DNA from: Kocuria marina
Lineage (GTDB): Bacteria; Actinomycetota; Actinomycetes; Actinomycetales; Micrococcaceae
DNA: 64,000 nucleotides
Reading direction: 5' to 3'
NCBI RefSeq assembly: GCF_000786655.1
Contig: NZ_JROM01000016.1
Coordinates: forward strand, 248,001 to 312,000
Shown: piece by piece, positions 10,526-19,379 of the stretch
Numbering within the stretch: position 1 is the stretch's first letter
Layout: each line of letters starts with the position of its first letter
Notes under the pieces: model-generated
What the model saw: the letters and a program-made list of their open reading frames with translations, nothing else
What the model was told of the DNA's origin: nothing
Database searches by the model: none
Made by a program: the position numbers and the translations under genes

Positions 10526-13242
10526 ATGTTCGGTGGGACTTACGCCTGGTCCCGGTCGCCGTCACGGCGTGGTTGTGCGCGGCGCTGACCCTGCTCACCG
10601 GGTGGACCGTCGCCGCCGTGGGCGCTCTCGGCTGCGTCCTGGTCTTCGGCCTCGCGTGGTGCGCACTCGCTCTTCTCGACCGGTCTCGCATCCGGCGGGC
10701 GAAGCACGGGCCACGAGCGAAGTCGTGGCCCGCGCCGGCACAACGCAGTCGTCCGCCGGCCGGGCATCCGAGCCGTACGCCATCCCGGACGCAGGCATTG
10801 GACGCGCACGGGGGTTCCCCCTCCCATGGATGCCCGCGGCCCTCGCCCTGCGAGTTCCGCGCCCGGATGAGGTCCCTCCTGCCTAGTCTGGCCGTTCTGG
10901 CAGGGATCGTGGCGCTCAGCGCCGCTGCCTCCATCACGACGGCGCTCGCCGCGACCGCACCCTCCCGCGACTTCCTGACCGAGTACCCACCCGGTGCGGT
11001 GGTCCGCGTCGAGGCTACCGTCACGGGGGCGTCCCGTGAATACACGGGCTCACCGGCGCCGGGGGAGCAGGAGGCATCGCGCGGCGTCGTCGTACCCCTG
11101 GCCGTCCATGCCGCGGACGGGAAGACGGCAGGCGCCGAGCTCACGGTGTTCGCCGCCCACCCCGGGTGGGACGGCCTGCGCGATGGGGACACCATCAACG
11201 CCGTGGTGAGTGTGACGCGCACCGCGACCCCGGCCCGGCTCACGGCTCGGGCGACCTCACCGCCTACGGGATGTGCTCACGACTGCCCGGAGGCCCGGCC
11301 CGGGCTGCTCGACACCGTGCGCGCGGACCTCACCCGGGTGTCCGGACGGTTCGACGCCGTGAGTGCCGGACTGGTCCCAGGCATGACAGTGGGAGACACC
11401 TCCCAGCTGCCCGAGGCCCTGGCCCAGAGCATGAAGGACACCGGACTGACCCACCTCACCGCCGTCTCCGGATCCAACTGCGCCGTGGTGATGACCCTGA
11501 CCGGGTACGCCGCCCTGACCCTGGGCGCGGGACGGCGACTGTGCGTGGGCATCGGGCTCGCGGCGCTCGCCGGGTTCGTGCTTCTCGTGGGTCCCGACCC
11601 CTCCGTGTTGCGCGCCGGCGTCATGGGCGCCCTTGGCGGGGCCGCCATGCTCAGCGGCCGCTCCGGCGTCAGCCTCAACGCGCTGTGCGCCGCCGTCACC
11701 GGACTCGTGCTCGTGCAACCACCGCTGGCGATCGACTTCGGGTTCATCCTCTCCGTCCTCGCGACCGCCGGCATCGTCGTGAGCGCTCGCCCCGTGACCC
11801 GCGTCCTCGCCTCACGGATCCCCACCGCGCTCGCCGCATGCATCGCCGTGCCCCTGGTCGCCCAACTGTGGTGCGGACCCGCCCTGCTCTTGCTCAACCC
11901 CGCGCTACCCCTGTACTCCCTGCCCGCCAACATGGCCGCCGCCCCGCTCGTCCCCGTGGTCACGATCGCCGGGTTGCTCGCCGTGTGCGTCCTGCTCGCC
12001 GGCCATGTGGTCTCACCCGTCCTGAGCTGGCTGCTGCCCGGCACGCACGACGCCGCCGCGCTCGCCGGCTGGGAGCGCGCCGCGTCCCTACCCGTGGGGG
12101 CGGCGTCGTTTCCCGCGCGGGTCATCGCGTGGCTTGCGGACGGCTTCGCGGGCCTTCCCGGTGCACAGGTGCCCTGGCCGGGTGGTCTCCCGGGCTTTAT
12201 TGCGCTGACCGTGTTCACCGTACTCGTTCTCGGCGTCCTCCACGGGGCGGACAGCCGCATGCGACGGCCGGCCCCCACCGCGGGCACGGCCGACGCGGCA
12301 TCGGCCCCGCCGCCCGAGTCCGACGCCGTGTGGCGCGTTCGCGCACGCAAGCTGCGGGTACGACGTCGTGCGCTGGCGGTGATCGCGACCCTCGCGTTGG
12401 CCATCATGCTCGTGCTGGGCGCGGTGTGGTGGTTCCGCCCGGCGCCCGCGTGGGAATCCGTGGTGTGCGACGTCGGGCAGGGGGACGCCGTGCTGCACCG
12501 CACCGGGGAGCACAGCGCGGTGCTCGTAGACGGCGGACCCGACCCCCGGGCCTTGCACCGGTGTCTCGATCAGGCGAGCATCACGCACCTGGATGCGGTG
12601 ATCGCCACCCACAACCACGACGACCACGTGGCCGGCCTGGAAGGGCTCGCCGATGTCGTGGATGTGGACCGGGCGTGGTACTCCACGGCCGGGACGGAGC
12701 TGCCGCGCGAACTGGCACCGCTCGCGGAGAGGGCCGAGCAACCCGCACCCGGGGACCGTCTGAAGGCCGGACCGCTGACCGTGGAGGTGCTCGCCCCGCG
12801 GGTCACGCCCACCGCCGCGAGTGGAACTGCGTCCGCGCCCGTGCACCGCCGGGTGAGCTCGGAGGACGAGAACAACGCGTCCCTCGTGCTGCTCATCACC
12901 CGCACCACTGACCAGGGCACCACCACGTGGTTGACCGCCGGGGATCTCGAGGCCGATGGGTACCGAGCGACCGCCCGACTCCTGCCAACGGGAGCCGCCC
13001 CGCACGTGGATGTCCTGAAGGTCTCCCACCACGGCGCTCGCAACGGGGGAACCGACATCATCGGGGATACAGATCCCGCCCTGGCCGTGATCTCGGTGGG
13101 GGAGGGCAACAGCTACGGCCACCCGCACCCCGCAACCGTGGCGGCTTTGCAGGAAGCCGGGGCGGCGGTGGCGCGCACGGACCTCAGCGGTTCGCTGTGG
13201 ATCCGCAAGGAAGGGAATCAGCTCGTGGTGTCGACGCGGTGA
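10522..13242 (+). CDS. comEC: ComEC/Rec2 DNA-uptake channel with metallo-beta-lactamase domain
   Basis: 906 aa, starting at a GTG that overlaps the comEA stop (GTGTGA). It has N-terminal membrane helices, an OB-like segment, and a Competence domain with many helices (LTAVSGSNCAVVMTLTGY, VLRAGVMGALGGAAML). The C-terminal metallo-beta-lactamase domain carries VVCDVGQGDAVL, the metal motif THNHDDHV and SHHGARNGG. Together with ComEA it would import single-stranded DNA; the lactamase domain is thought to be the nuclease that degrades the other strand. A comEA-comEC-holA order is common in Gram-positive bacteria. No DNA-uptake pilus genes lie in this window. Confidence 0.93.
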   Translation: MNVRWDLRLVPVAVTAWLCAALTLLTGWTVAAVGALGCVLVFGLAWCALALLDRSRIRRAKHGPRAKSWPAPAQRSRPPAGHPSRTPSRTQALDAHGGSPSHGCPRPSPCEFRARMRSLLPSLAVLAGIVALSAAASITTALAATAPSRDFLTEYPPGAVVRVEATVTGASREYTGSPAPGEQEASRGVVVPLAVHAADGKTAGAELTVFAAHPGWDGLRDGDTINAVVSVTRTATPARLTARATSPPTGCAHDCPEARPGLLDTVRADLTRVSGRFDAVSAGLVPGMTVGDTSQLPEALAQSMKDTGLTHLTAVSGSNCAVVMTLTGYAALTLGAGRRLCVGIGLAALAGFVLLVGPDPSVLRAGVMGALGGAAMLSGRSGVSLNALCAAVTGLVLVQPPLAIDFGFILSVLATAGIVVSARPVTRVLASRIPTALAACIAVPLVAQLWCGPALLLLNPALPLYSLPANMAAAPLVPVVTIAGLLAVCVLLAGHVVSPVLSWLLPGTHDAAALAGWERAASLPVGAASFPARVIAWLADGFAGLPGAQVPWPGGLPGFIALTVFTVLVLGVLHGADSRMRRPAPTAGTADAASAPPPESDAVWRVRARKLRVRRRALAVIATLALAIMLVLGAVWWFRPAPAWESVVCDVGQGDAVLHRTGEHSAVLVDGGPDPRALHRCLDQASITHLDAVIATHNHDDHVAGLEGLADVVDVDRAWYSTAGTELPRELAPLAERAEQPAPGDRLKAGPLTVEVLAPRVTPTAASGTASAPVHRRVSSEDENNASLVLLITRTTDQGTTTWLTAGDLEADGYRATARLLPTGAAPHVDVLKVSHHGARNGGTDIIGDTDPALAVISVGEGNSYGHPHPATVAALQEAGAAVARTDLSGSLWIRKEGNQLVVSTR

Positions 13243-13350
13243 TCGCGCGTCAAGTGGTGGGGTGAACCGGGTTCGTCGCGTGTGGCTCACGTTTCTTGTT
13301 CTAATGCCCCACCCGTCCACACCGGGCCACGGCATGTCCCCACCCGGCGC

Positions 13351-13356
13351 TAGCAT
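13351..13356 (+). promoter_or_regulatory. -10 box TAGCAT for holA
   Basis: TAGCAT lies 49 bases before the holA ATG, leaving a short leader with GAGGAG as ribosome binding site. Confidence 0.35.
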
Positions 13357-13405
13357 GAGGACCACAGCGGCGTCGCCCCATGCCGCGCGCACCCGAGGAG
13401 TTCCG

Positions 13406-14407
13406 ATGCCCCCAGCCCGTCGCAAGGCCGCCGCGCCGCCGCAGACCTCGTGGCGGGACGTCACCCCGCAGCCGCTCGTGCTGGCCTCCGGCTCCGACGA
13501 GTACATCCTGCAGCGCATCAAGGACTCCCTGCGGGACCAGATTCGTGAACAGCGTGGGTCGTGCGAGGTCACGGACGTCTCCGCAAGTGACTACGAGACC
13601 GGGAGCTTGGCCGTGGTCACGAGCCCCTCCCTGTTCGATGATCCCAAACTCGTGTGCGTCCACGACCTCGCGAGCATGCACGAGAACCTCCTCGCGGACG
13701 GCCTGTCCTACGTGGCCAATCCGGACCCGGACGTGACCGTGCTGTGGCAGCACTCCGGCGGTAACCGCGGCAAGAAGCTGCTGGATGCCCTCAAGGACGC
13801 AGCGCTCGTCCTGGATTGCACCCCGCCGAAATCGGACCGGGACAAGACGGCCTTCGTCCTCGCCGAGTTCCGGGCACAGGGCAAACGCATCGAGCCCGAC
13901 GCCGCCCGTGCCCTCGCCGCGGCCGTGGGCACCAGCACCGCGGAACTCGCCGCGGCGTGCGCCCAGTTGATCGCGGACGGCCCGCTCACGGTGGACCACG
14001 ACCTCGTGGAGAAGTACTACGGCGGGCGCGTGGAGGTCACCGCGTTCCGCGTCGCGGACGCCGCCGTGGCCGGTAACGCGGATCAGGCCCTGAAGCTGTG
14101 GCGGCAGGCCGTGGACGTGGGCGTGGATCCCGTCCCCATGGTCGCCGCCCTGGGTTCCAAGGTGCGGTTGATCGCGCTGACCGCAGGATCCCGCGGGGGA
14201 GCGGGAGCACTTGCGCGGGACGTGGGCGCGGCACCGTGGCAAGTGGAGCGCGCGCAGAACGAGGCCCGCCGGTTCACCGCCGGGGACGTGGCCGCCGCCC
14301 TGCAGGCCGTGGCCGAGGCCGACGCCCAGGTCAAGGGTGCGTCCCGGTCCCCGTACTTCGCGGTGGAGCGGGCGATCACCGTGATCGCGACGTCCGGCCA
14401 CCACTGA
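13406..14407 (+). CDS. holA: DNA polymerase III subunit delta
   Basis: 333 aa. The ATG is chosen for the GAGGAG eight bases upstream. The N-terminus LVLASGSDEYILQRIKDSLRDQ, the central FDDPKLVCVHDLASM and TVLWQHSGGNRGKKLLDALK, and the C-terminal collar region with PYFAVERAIT match actinobacterial HolA. It is part of the clamp loader that opens the beta sliding clamp. It follows comEC by 163 bases and has its own -10-like box, so it can be expressed separately from the competence genes. Confidence 0.92.
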   Translation: MPPARRKAAAPPQTSWRDVTPQPLVLASGSDEYILQRIKDSLRDQIREQRGSCEVTDVSASDYETGSLAVVTSPSLFDDPKLVCVHDLASMHENLLADGLSYVANPDPDVTVLWQHSGGNRGKKLLDALKDAALVLDCTPPKSDRDKTAFVLAEFRAQGKRIEPDAARALAAAVGTSTAELAAACAQLIADGPLTVDHDLVEKYYGGRVEVTAFRVADAAVAGNADQALKLWRQAVDVGVDPVPMVAALGSKVRLIALTAGSRGGAGALARDVGAAPWQVERAQNEARRFTAGDVAAALQAVAEADAQVKGASRSPYFAVERAITVIATSGHH

Positions 14408-14458
14408 GGAGCCATCTCTGAGGGCCACCATTGCGAGCCCGGAAGACCCGGGGAAAGA

Positions 14459-14497
14459 CTGCGGGCCCGGCACCGAGAAACGGTGCCGGGCCCGCAG
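14459..14497. terminator. Bidirectional terminator between holA and rpsT
   Basis: A perfect 17-base-pair inverted repeat (14459-14475 with 14481-14497) with an AGAAA loop sits between two convergent genes. It can act on both strands. Confidence 0.85.
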
Positions 14498-14525
14498 GCG
14501 TCCTGTGCGGACGGGGTCAGTCGAT

Positions 14526-14786
14526 TCAGATCTTGGCGACCTTCTTGGCCAGACCGGACTTCTTGTTGGCCGCGGTGTTCTTGTGCAGCACACCCTTGGA
14601 CACGGCCTTGTCGAGCTTGCGGGACGCGTTGCGCAGCGTCTCGGTCGCAGCTTCCTTGTTGCCGGACTCGACCGCGGCGTCCACCTTGCGGATCAGGGTT
14701 TTGAGCTCGGACTTGTAAGAGTTGTTGCGCAGGCGAGCCTTCTCGTTGGTGAGGATGCGCTTCTTCTGCGACTTGATGTTGGCCAC
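14526..14786 (-). CDS. rpsT: 30S ribosomal protein S20
   Basis: 86 aa, the normal length for S20. The N-terminus [22 protein letters not shown] and the C-terminus [16 protein letters not shown] are diagnostic. The start is a GTG with TAGGAG upstream. S20 binds 16S rRNA in the small-subunit body. The upstream region predicts an unusually long leader (see the -10 box at 14922). Confidence 0.98.
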   Translation of the reverse strand: MANIKSQKKRILTNEKARLRNNSYKSELKTLIRKVDAAVESGNKEAATETLRNASRKLDKAVSKGVLHKNTAANKKSGLAKKVAKI

Positions 14787-14921
14787 GTAAAACTCCTAGA
14801 ACGTTTGCGGAAGTAGGTCAGTGAGGGCTCACGGATGATCATCGACTGAGTTGTGAGAGTGGGGATGCTCGGTGGCAACCATCCGCTGTGCCCGACGACC
14901 AGCGCGGACACACAGCGATCC

Positions 14922-14927
14922 ACTTTA
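14922..14927 (-). promoter_or_regulatory. -10 box TAAAGT for rpsT, implying a leader of about 125-130 nt
   Basis: On the minus strand TAAAGT is the best -10 candidate upstream of rpsT. A transcript from it would carry about 128 nt before the GTG, with several short inverted segments. S20 is autoregulated through its leader in other bacteria; whether that applies here is inference. Confidence 0.4.
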
Positions 14928-14951
14928 GCAGATCGCCGGCCGCGGCGCCGG

Positions 14952-15551
14952 TCAGTGGCGGGCGCGGGCGGCGAGCTCCGCGGCCACCGCGTCGAAGCGT
15001 GAGCGGGCGAGCACCGCGCCCTCCCGGCGCACGTCCTCGGGGCGCACGGGGATGATCCGGTCGATCCGGGCCTCGGACGGGCGGCCCGAACGGTCCCAGT
15101 CTCCGGCTCCCACGTCCACGAAGTCGGGATCGTCGTGGGCCGCGGTGTCGTGGTCCTTGGAGGTGAGCATCACGCACAGCACGTACTCCCCGGCGCGGTC
15201 CACGATCAGCACGGGACGGTCCTTGCCGCGTGAGTGGTCCTCCTCGTAGGGGACCCAGGTCCATACGACCTCGCCCGGATCGGGGCGACCATCCGGGTGG
15301 GGGTCGTAGTGCGGGGTCACCGGCCCCGTCCAGTCACCGGGGTAGGGCCGGGAGGTGTCGGCGGGCGACGTCGTCGTCCCCGGAGCGGTGGGCGCGGCGG
15401 CCCGATCGCGGCGCGCGTGCCCGGAAGCGTCCCGGGGCAACGACGCGGTGCCGGCGTCCCGGCCCGCGGGTCCGCGCAGGGTCCGTGAGACCCGCTGGTA
15501 CATCCGGTAGGCCCGCAGGCCCTGGCGCGCGAGGCGCATGAAGTCAGCCAT
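14952..15551 (-). CDS. PemK/MazF-like domain protein
   Basis: 199 aa. The C-terminal two thirds carry a PemK/MazF-like core: [27 protein letters not shown], then [21 protein letters not shown] and [14 protein letters not shown]. In classical toxins this fold is an mRNA endoribonuclease. Here it follows an approximately 85-residue basic and Pro/Ala-rich N-terminal extension, and no small antitoxin gene is adjacent, so a toxin role is uncertain. The minus-strand sequence TACGAT-GAGAAC-ATG puts a -10 box six bases before the start with no ribosome site, suggesting a leaderless transcript. The gene is divergent from lepA. Confidence 0.75.
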   Translation of the reverse strand: MADFMRLARQGLRAYRMYQRVSRTLRGPAGRDAGTASLPRDASGHARRDRAAAPTAPGTTTSPADTSRPYPGDWTGPVTPHYDPHPDGRPDPGEVVWTWVPYEEDHSRGKDRPVLIVDRAGEYVLCVMLTSKDHDTAAHDDPDFVDVGAGDWDRSGRPSEARIDRIIPVRPEDVRREGAVLARSRFDAVAAELAARARH

Positions 15552-15557
15552 GTTCTC

Positions 15558-15563
15558 ATCGTA
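15558..15563 (-). promoter_or_regulatory. -10 box TACGAT, six bases before the PemK-like gene start
   Basis: The layout TACGAT-N6-ATG with no Shine-Dalgarno sequence suggests that transcription begins at or next to the start codon. Confidence 0.5.
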
Positions 15564-15632
15564 GGGGCAGCGGTTCGTCCGTTGCCGCGGAACGTGGGAA
15601 ACTGGGGAGTCATCCGATCGAAAGGACCGCCC

Positions 15633-17489
15633 GTGTCACCGTTGGCCGTCAATCCACCGGCTCCCGCCTCGACCGACCCCTCGGTGATCAGGAACTTCTG
15701 CATCATCGCCCACATCGACCACGGCAAGTCCACCCTCGCGGACCGGATGCTGCAGGCCACGGGCGTAGTGACACCCCGGCAGATGAAGGCCCAGTACCTG
15801 GACCGCATGGACATCGAACGCGAACGCGGGATCACCATCAAGTCCCAGGCGGTGCGGATGCCGTGGAACGTGGACGGCACGGACTACGCGCTGAACATGA
15901 TCGACACGCCCGGGCACGTGGACTTCACGTACGAGGTCTCCCGGTCCCTGGCCGCGTGCGAGGCCACGATCCTGCTCGTGGACGCCGCCCAAGGGATCGA
16001 GGCGCAGACGCTGGCCAACCTGTACCTCGCGATCGAGAACGACCTCACGATCATCCCGGTGCTGAACAAGATCGACCTGCCGGCCGCGCAGCCGGAGAAG
16101 TACGCCGCGGAGCTCGCCAATCTGATCGGTGTGGAACCCGAGGACGTGCTCAAGGTCTCAGGCAAGACCGGTGAGGGCGTGGAGGAGCTGCTGGACACGA
16201 TCGTGCGCCAGGTCCCGGCGCCTCAGGGGGTCAAGGACGCGCCGTCGCGTGCCATGATCTTCGACTCGGTGTACGACACCTACCGCGGCGTGGTGACCTA
16301 TGTGCGCGTGGTGGACGGGACGCTGTCCCCGCGAGAGCGGATCCAGATGATGTCCACCGGGGCCACCCACGAGTTGCTCGAACTCGGTGTGATCTCCCCG
16401 GAGCCGGTGCCCTCGCAGGGGCTGAGCGTGGGGGAGGTGGGCTATCTGATCACGGGCGTGAAGGACGTCCGCCAGTCCCGCGTGGGTGACACGGTCACGA
16501 GCCAGACCAAGCCCGCGCAGCAGTCCCTGGGTGGGTACGAGGACCCCAAGCCCATGGTGTTCTCGGGGCTGTTCCCCGTGGAGGGTTCGGACTACCCCGT
16601 GCTGCGGGACGCCCTCGAGAAGCTCCAGCTCAACGACGCCGCCCTGGTCTACGAACCCGAGACCTCTGCCGCGCTGGGCTTCGGCTTCCGCTGCGGTTTC
16701 CTGGGGCTGCTGCACCTGGAGATCACCCGGGACCGGCTCGAGCGCGAGTTCAACCTGGACCTGATCTCCACCGCCCCGTCCGTGTCCTACAACGTGACGC
16801 TCGAGGACAACTCCGAGGAGGAGGTCACCAACCCGTCCGAGTTCCCGGAGGGGCGGATCCTGGAGATCCGCGAACCCATGGTCTCGGCCACCATCCTGGT
16901 GCCGTCCGAGTTCATCGGTGCGGTCATGGAACTGTGCCAGTCCAAGCGCGGTGAGATGAAGGGGATGGACTACCTCTCCGAGGACCGCGTGGAGCTGCGC
17001 TATCGGCTGCCGCTCGCGGAGATCGTCTTCGACTTCTTCGACCAGCTCAAGTCCAAGACCCGCGGTTACGCGTCCCTGGACTGGAAGGCGGACGGCGAGC
17101 AGGCCGCCGACCTCGTGAAGGTGGACATCCTCCTGCAGGGCGAGCAGGTGGATGCGTTCAGCGCAATCACGCACAAGGACAAGGCGTACTCGTACGGCGT
17201 GCTCATGACGCGCAAGCTGCAGAAGCTCATCCCGCGCCAGCAGTACGAGGTCCCCATCCAGGCCGCGATCGGGTCCCGGATCATCGCGCGCGAGAACATC
17301 CGCGCGATCCGCAAGGACGTGCTCTCCAAGTGCTACGGCGGTGACATCTCCCGTAAGCGCAAGCTGCTCGAGAAGCAGAAGGAGGGCAAGAAGCGCATGA
17401 AGATGGTGGGCCGCGTGGAGGTCCCCCAGGAGGCCTTCGTGGCCGCGTTGTCCTCGGACGAGGACAACGGGAAGGACAAGAAGAAGTAA
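15633..17489 (+). CDS. lepA: Elongation factor 4 (back-translocating GTPase)
   Basis: 618 aa, normal for LepA. GTPase motifs are [17 protein letters not shown] and NKID. The C-terminal LepA-specific region contains [18 protein letters not shown] and [28 protein letters not shown] at 15633 has AAAGGA upstream; the frame extends 17 codons further without a better start. LepA binds ribosomes and can reverse or remodel translocation. The TAA stop overlaps the ATG of hemW (TAATG), indicating an operon. Confidence 0.97.
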   Translation: MSPLAVNPPAPASTDPSVIRNFCIIAHIDHGKSTLADRMLQATGVVTPRQMKAQYLDRMDIERERGITIKSQAVRMPWNVDGTDYALNMIDTPGHVDFTYEVSRSLAACEATILLVDAAQGIEAQTLANLYLAIENDLTIIPVLNKIDLPAAQPEKYAAELANLIGVEPEDVLKVSGKTGEGVEELLDTIVRQVPAPQGVKDAPSRAMIFDSVYDTYRGVVTYVRVVDGTLSPRERIQMMSTGATHELLELGVISPEPVPSQGLSVGEVGYLITGVKDVRQSRVGDTVTSQTKPAQQSLGGYEDPKPMVFSGLFPVEGSDYPVLRDALEKLQLNDAALVYEPETSAALGFGFRCGFLGLLHLEITRDRLEREFNLDLISTAPSVSYNVTLEDNSEEEVTNPSEFPEGRILEIREPMVSATILVPSEFIGAVMELCQSKRGEMKGMDYLSEDRVELRYRLPLAEIVFDFFDQLKSKTRGYASLDWKADGEQAADLVKVDILLQGEQVDAFSAITHKDKAYSYGVLMTRKLQKLIPRQQYEVPIQAAIGSRIIARENIRAIRKDVLSKCYGGDISRKRKLLEKQKEGKKRMKMVGRVEVPQEAFVAALSSDEDNGKDKKK

Positions 17490-18733
17490 TGCCCGCCCAA
17501 CCGGAGGGCGATCCCGCACCCCGGGACGGCGCGCTCCCCGCGGCCTCGGTCGCCCGCGCCGCCGATCGCACCCTGAGCCTGTACGTGCACGTCCCGTTCT
17601 GCGCGGTGCGCTGCGGGTACTGCGACTTCAACACCTACACGATGGACCAGCTCGGAGACGGTGTTTCCCAGCGCGATTACCACGCCGACGCCGCCGCGGA
17701 GGTCCGCTTCGCGCGGTCCGTGCTCGACGCCGCCGGGGCACCGCCGCGCGCGCTGCACAGCGTGTTCTTCGGCGGGGGCACGCCCACCCTGCTGCCCGCT
17801 CGGGAGCTCGCGCACATGCTCGAACAGGCCCGGGAGAGCTTCGGGCTGGCCCCGGACGCCGAGGTCACCGTGGAGGCCAACCCCGATTCGGTGAGCGAGG
17901 AAACGTTCGACGTGCTCGCCGCCGCCGGAGTCACCCGCGTGTCCTTCGGCATGCAGTCCGCGGTGCCCCACGTGCTGCGCGTGCTGGAACGCACGCACAC
18001 CCCGGCGAACGTCCCGCGCGCCGTCGGCTGGGCCAAGGACCGCGGTCTGGGCGCGAGCGTGGACCTGATCTACGGCACACCGGGGGAGAGCGTGGCCGAC
18101 TGGCGTACCTCCCTGGAAGCCGCCCTGGCCATGGATCCCGATCACGTCTCCGCGTACTCCCTGATCACCGAGGACGGCACCAAGCTGGCCGCCCAGATCC
18201 GTCGCGGCGAAGTGCCCGAGGTGGATCCGGACGACCAAGCGGAGAAGTACACCCTGGCGGACGCGCTGCTGCGAGAGGCCGGGTTCGAGTGGTACGAGGT
18301 CTCCAACTGGTCGCGCGCCGCCCACGGGCGCAGCGCCGTGCAGAACCGCAGCGCGCACAACCTCGCGTACTGGCGCAATCAGGACTGGTGGGGGATCGGC
18401 CCGGGGGCGCACTCGCACAGTGATGGCGTGCGCTGGTGGAACCTCAAACACCCGTTGCCGTACACGGCCGCCGTGCGCCGGGGGGATTCACCGGCCGTGG
18501 GCCGCGAAACCCTGGATGCGGAGACGCAGTACGTGGAACACGTGATGCTCGGGATCAGGATCCGCGAGGGTCTCCCGCTGGACGGGTTGCGCCCCGAGGC
18601 GCGGCGCGCGGTGGCCGGGTTGATCGCCGACGGCTGGCTCGACGGCGCCGCCGCCCTCGGCGGGTCCGCGGTCCTCACGGACGCGGGGCGTCTGATGGCC
18701 GACGCCGTGACGCGCCGCCTGCTCGATTGGTGA
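17489..18733 (+). CDS. hemW: Radical SAM heme chaperone HemW (coproporphyrinogen oxidase-like)
   Basis: 414 aa. The radical SAM cluster motif is CAVRCGYC (C-x3-C-x2-C), followed by the SAM-binding FGGGTPTLLP and the HemN/HemW region EANPDSV..FGMQS. The length, the lepA neighbourhood and the overall pattern fit HemW, which delivers heme to respiratory enzymes, rather than HemN, which decarboxylates coproporphyrinogen. The assignment between the two rests on family knowledge. The start overlaps the lepA stop. Confidence 0.9.
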   Translation: MPAQPEGDPAPRDGALPAASVARAADRTLSLYVHVPFCAVRCGYCDFNTYTMDQLGDGVSQRDYHADAAAEVRFARSVLDAAGAPPRALHSVFFGGGTPTLLPARELAHMLEQARESFGLAPDAEVTVEANPDSVSEETFDVLAAAGVTRVSFGMQSAVPHVLRVLERTHTPANVPRAVGWAKDRGLGASVDLIYGTPGESVADWRTSLEAALAMDPDHVSAYSLITEDGTKLAAQIRRGEVPEVDPDDQAEKYTLADALLREAGFEWYEVSNWSRAAHGRSAVQNRSAHNLAYWRNQDWWGIGPGAHSHSDGVRWWNLKHPLPYTAAVRRGDSPAVGRETLDAETQYVEHVMLGIRIREGLPLDGLRPEARRAVAGLIADGWLDGAAALGGSAVLTDAGRLMADAVTRRLLDW

Positions 18734-18738
18734 CGGCG

Positions 18739-19170
18739 TCAGGAGTTGCGGGCCGCGAACTTGTCGTAGAGGTGGGTGTTGAACCGGTACTGGTGCGGCT
18801 CACCGCGGTTGACCTTCACGCCCGCGCGCACGGAGGTGATGGCCAGGAACAGCCAGGTCACGGCGGCGATGACCGAGAAGAGCCATCCGATGAACGGGAT
18901 GAGCGAGAGCACGATGCCCGCGAGGATCACCAGGGTGGGCAGCATGGTGTAGTTGGCGGCTTCCCGGGATTCCTGAACGGTGAAGGGACCGCGGTCCTTG
19001 AACACCCGGTGGATCATGTAGCTGGGCAGGACGCCCACCACGCCACCCAGGTGGGCGAGGGTGGCCCACTGGCGGTCCTGGGACACGTCCAGGGGTTGCG
19101 CCACGGGGGCCACGGACTCGAACGGGGTCTCGGCGGAGCGAGTGGAGGGGGAGGGAGCAACGTCAGTCAC
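18739..19170 (-). CDS. DUF4870 membrane protein
   Basis: 143 aa. After a roughly 30-residue polar tail come the DUF4870 features: WATLAHLGGVVGVLPSYMIHRVFKDRGPFTVQESREAANY is the conserved membrane-entry block, followed by two membrane helices (TLVILAGIVLSLIPFIGWLF and SVIAAVTWLFLAITS). The GTG start has AAAGG upstream. The function of the family is unknown. The gene ends only a few bases from the hemW stop (convergent), with no space for a separate terminator. Confidence 0.85.
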   Translation of the reverse strand: MTDVAPSPSTRSAETPFESVAPVAQPLDVSQDRQWATLAHLGGVVGVLPSYMIHRVFKDRGPFTVQESREAANYTMLPTLVILAGIVLSLIPFIGWLFSVIAAVTWLFLAITSVRAGVKVNRGEPHQYRFNTHLYDKFAARNS

Positions 19171-19228
19171 GAGCGGGTGTGCCTTTCACGGGCGGTAGCC
19201 ATCCGGGTCGGAGGACGCCGGTGCTCCC

Positions 19229-19234
19229 ATTCTA
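19229..19234 (-). promoter_or_regulatory. -10 box TAGAAT for the DUF4870 gene
   Basis: TAGAAT on the minus strand lies 58 bases before the GTG start. The rest of the 209-base gap to the DUF3097 gene shows no other feature I can support. Confidence 0.4.
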
Positions 19235-19379
19235 CGGTCGTTGCCGAACGGCTCGCGCCGGACGACGCCGGGCGTCATCGACGGTGAGGGTTACCGCTGA
19301 CGCGGGTACCGATGCCGTAAGCCACCGGCTGCGAGCGCAGTCGCCGTCGTGGGTCACCGCAGGTCAGGAGCCGCCCGGG

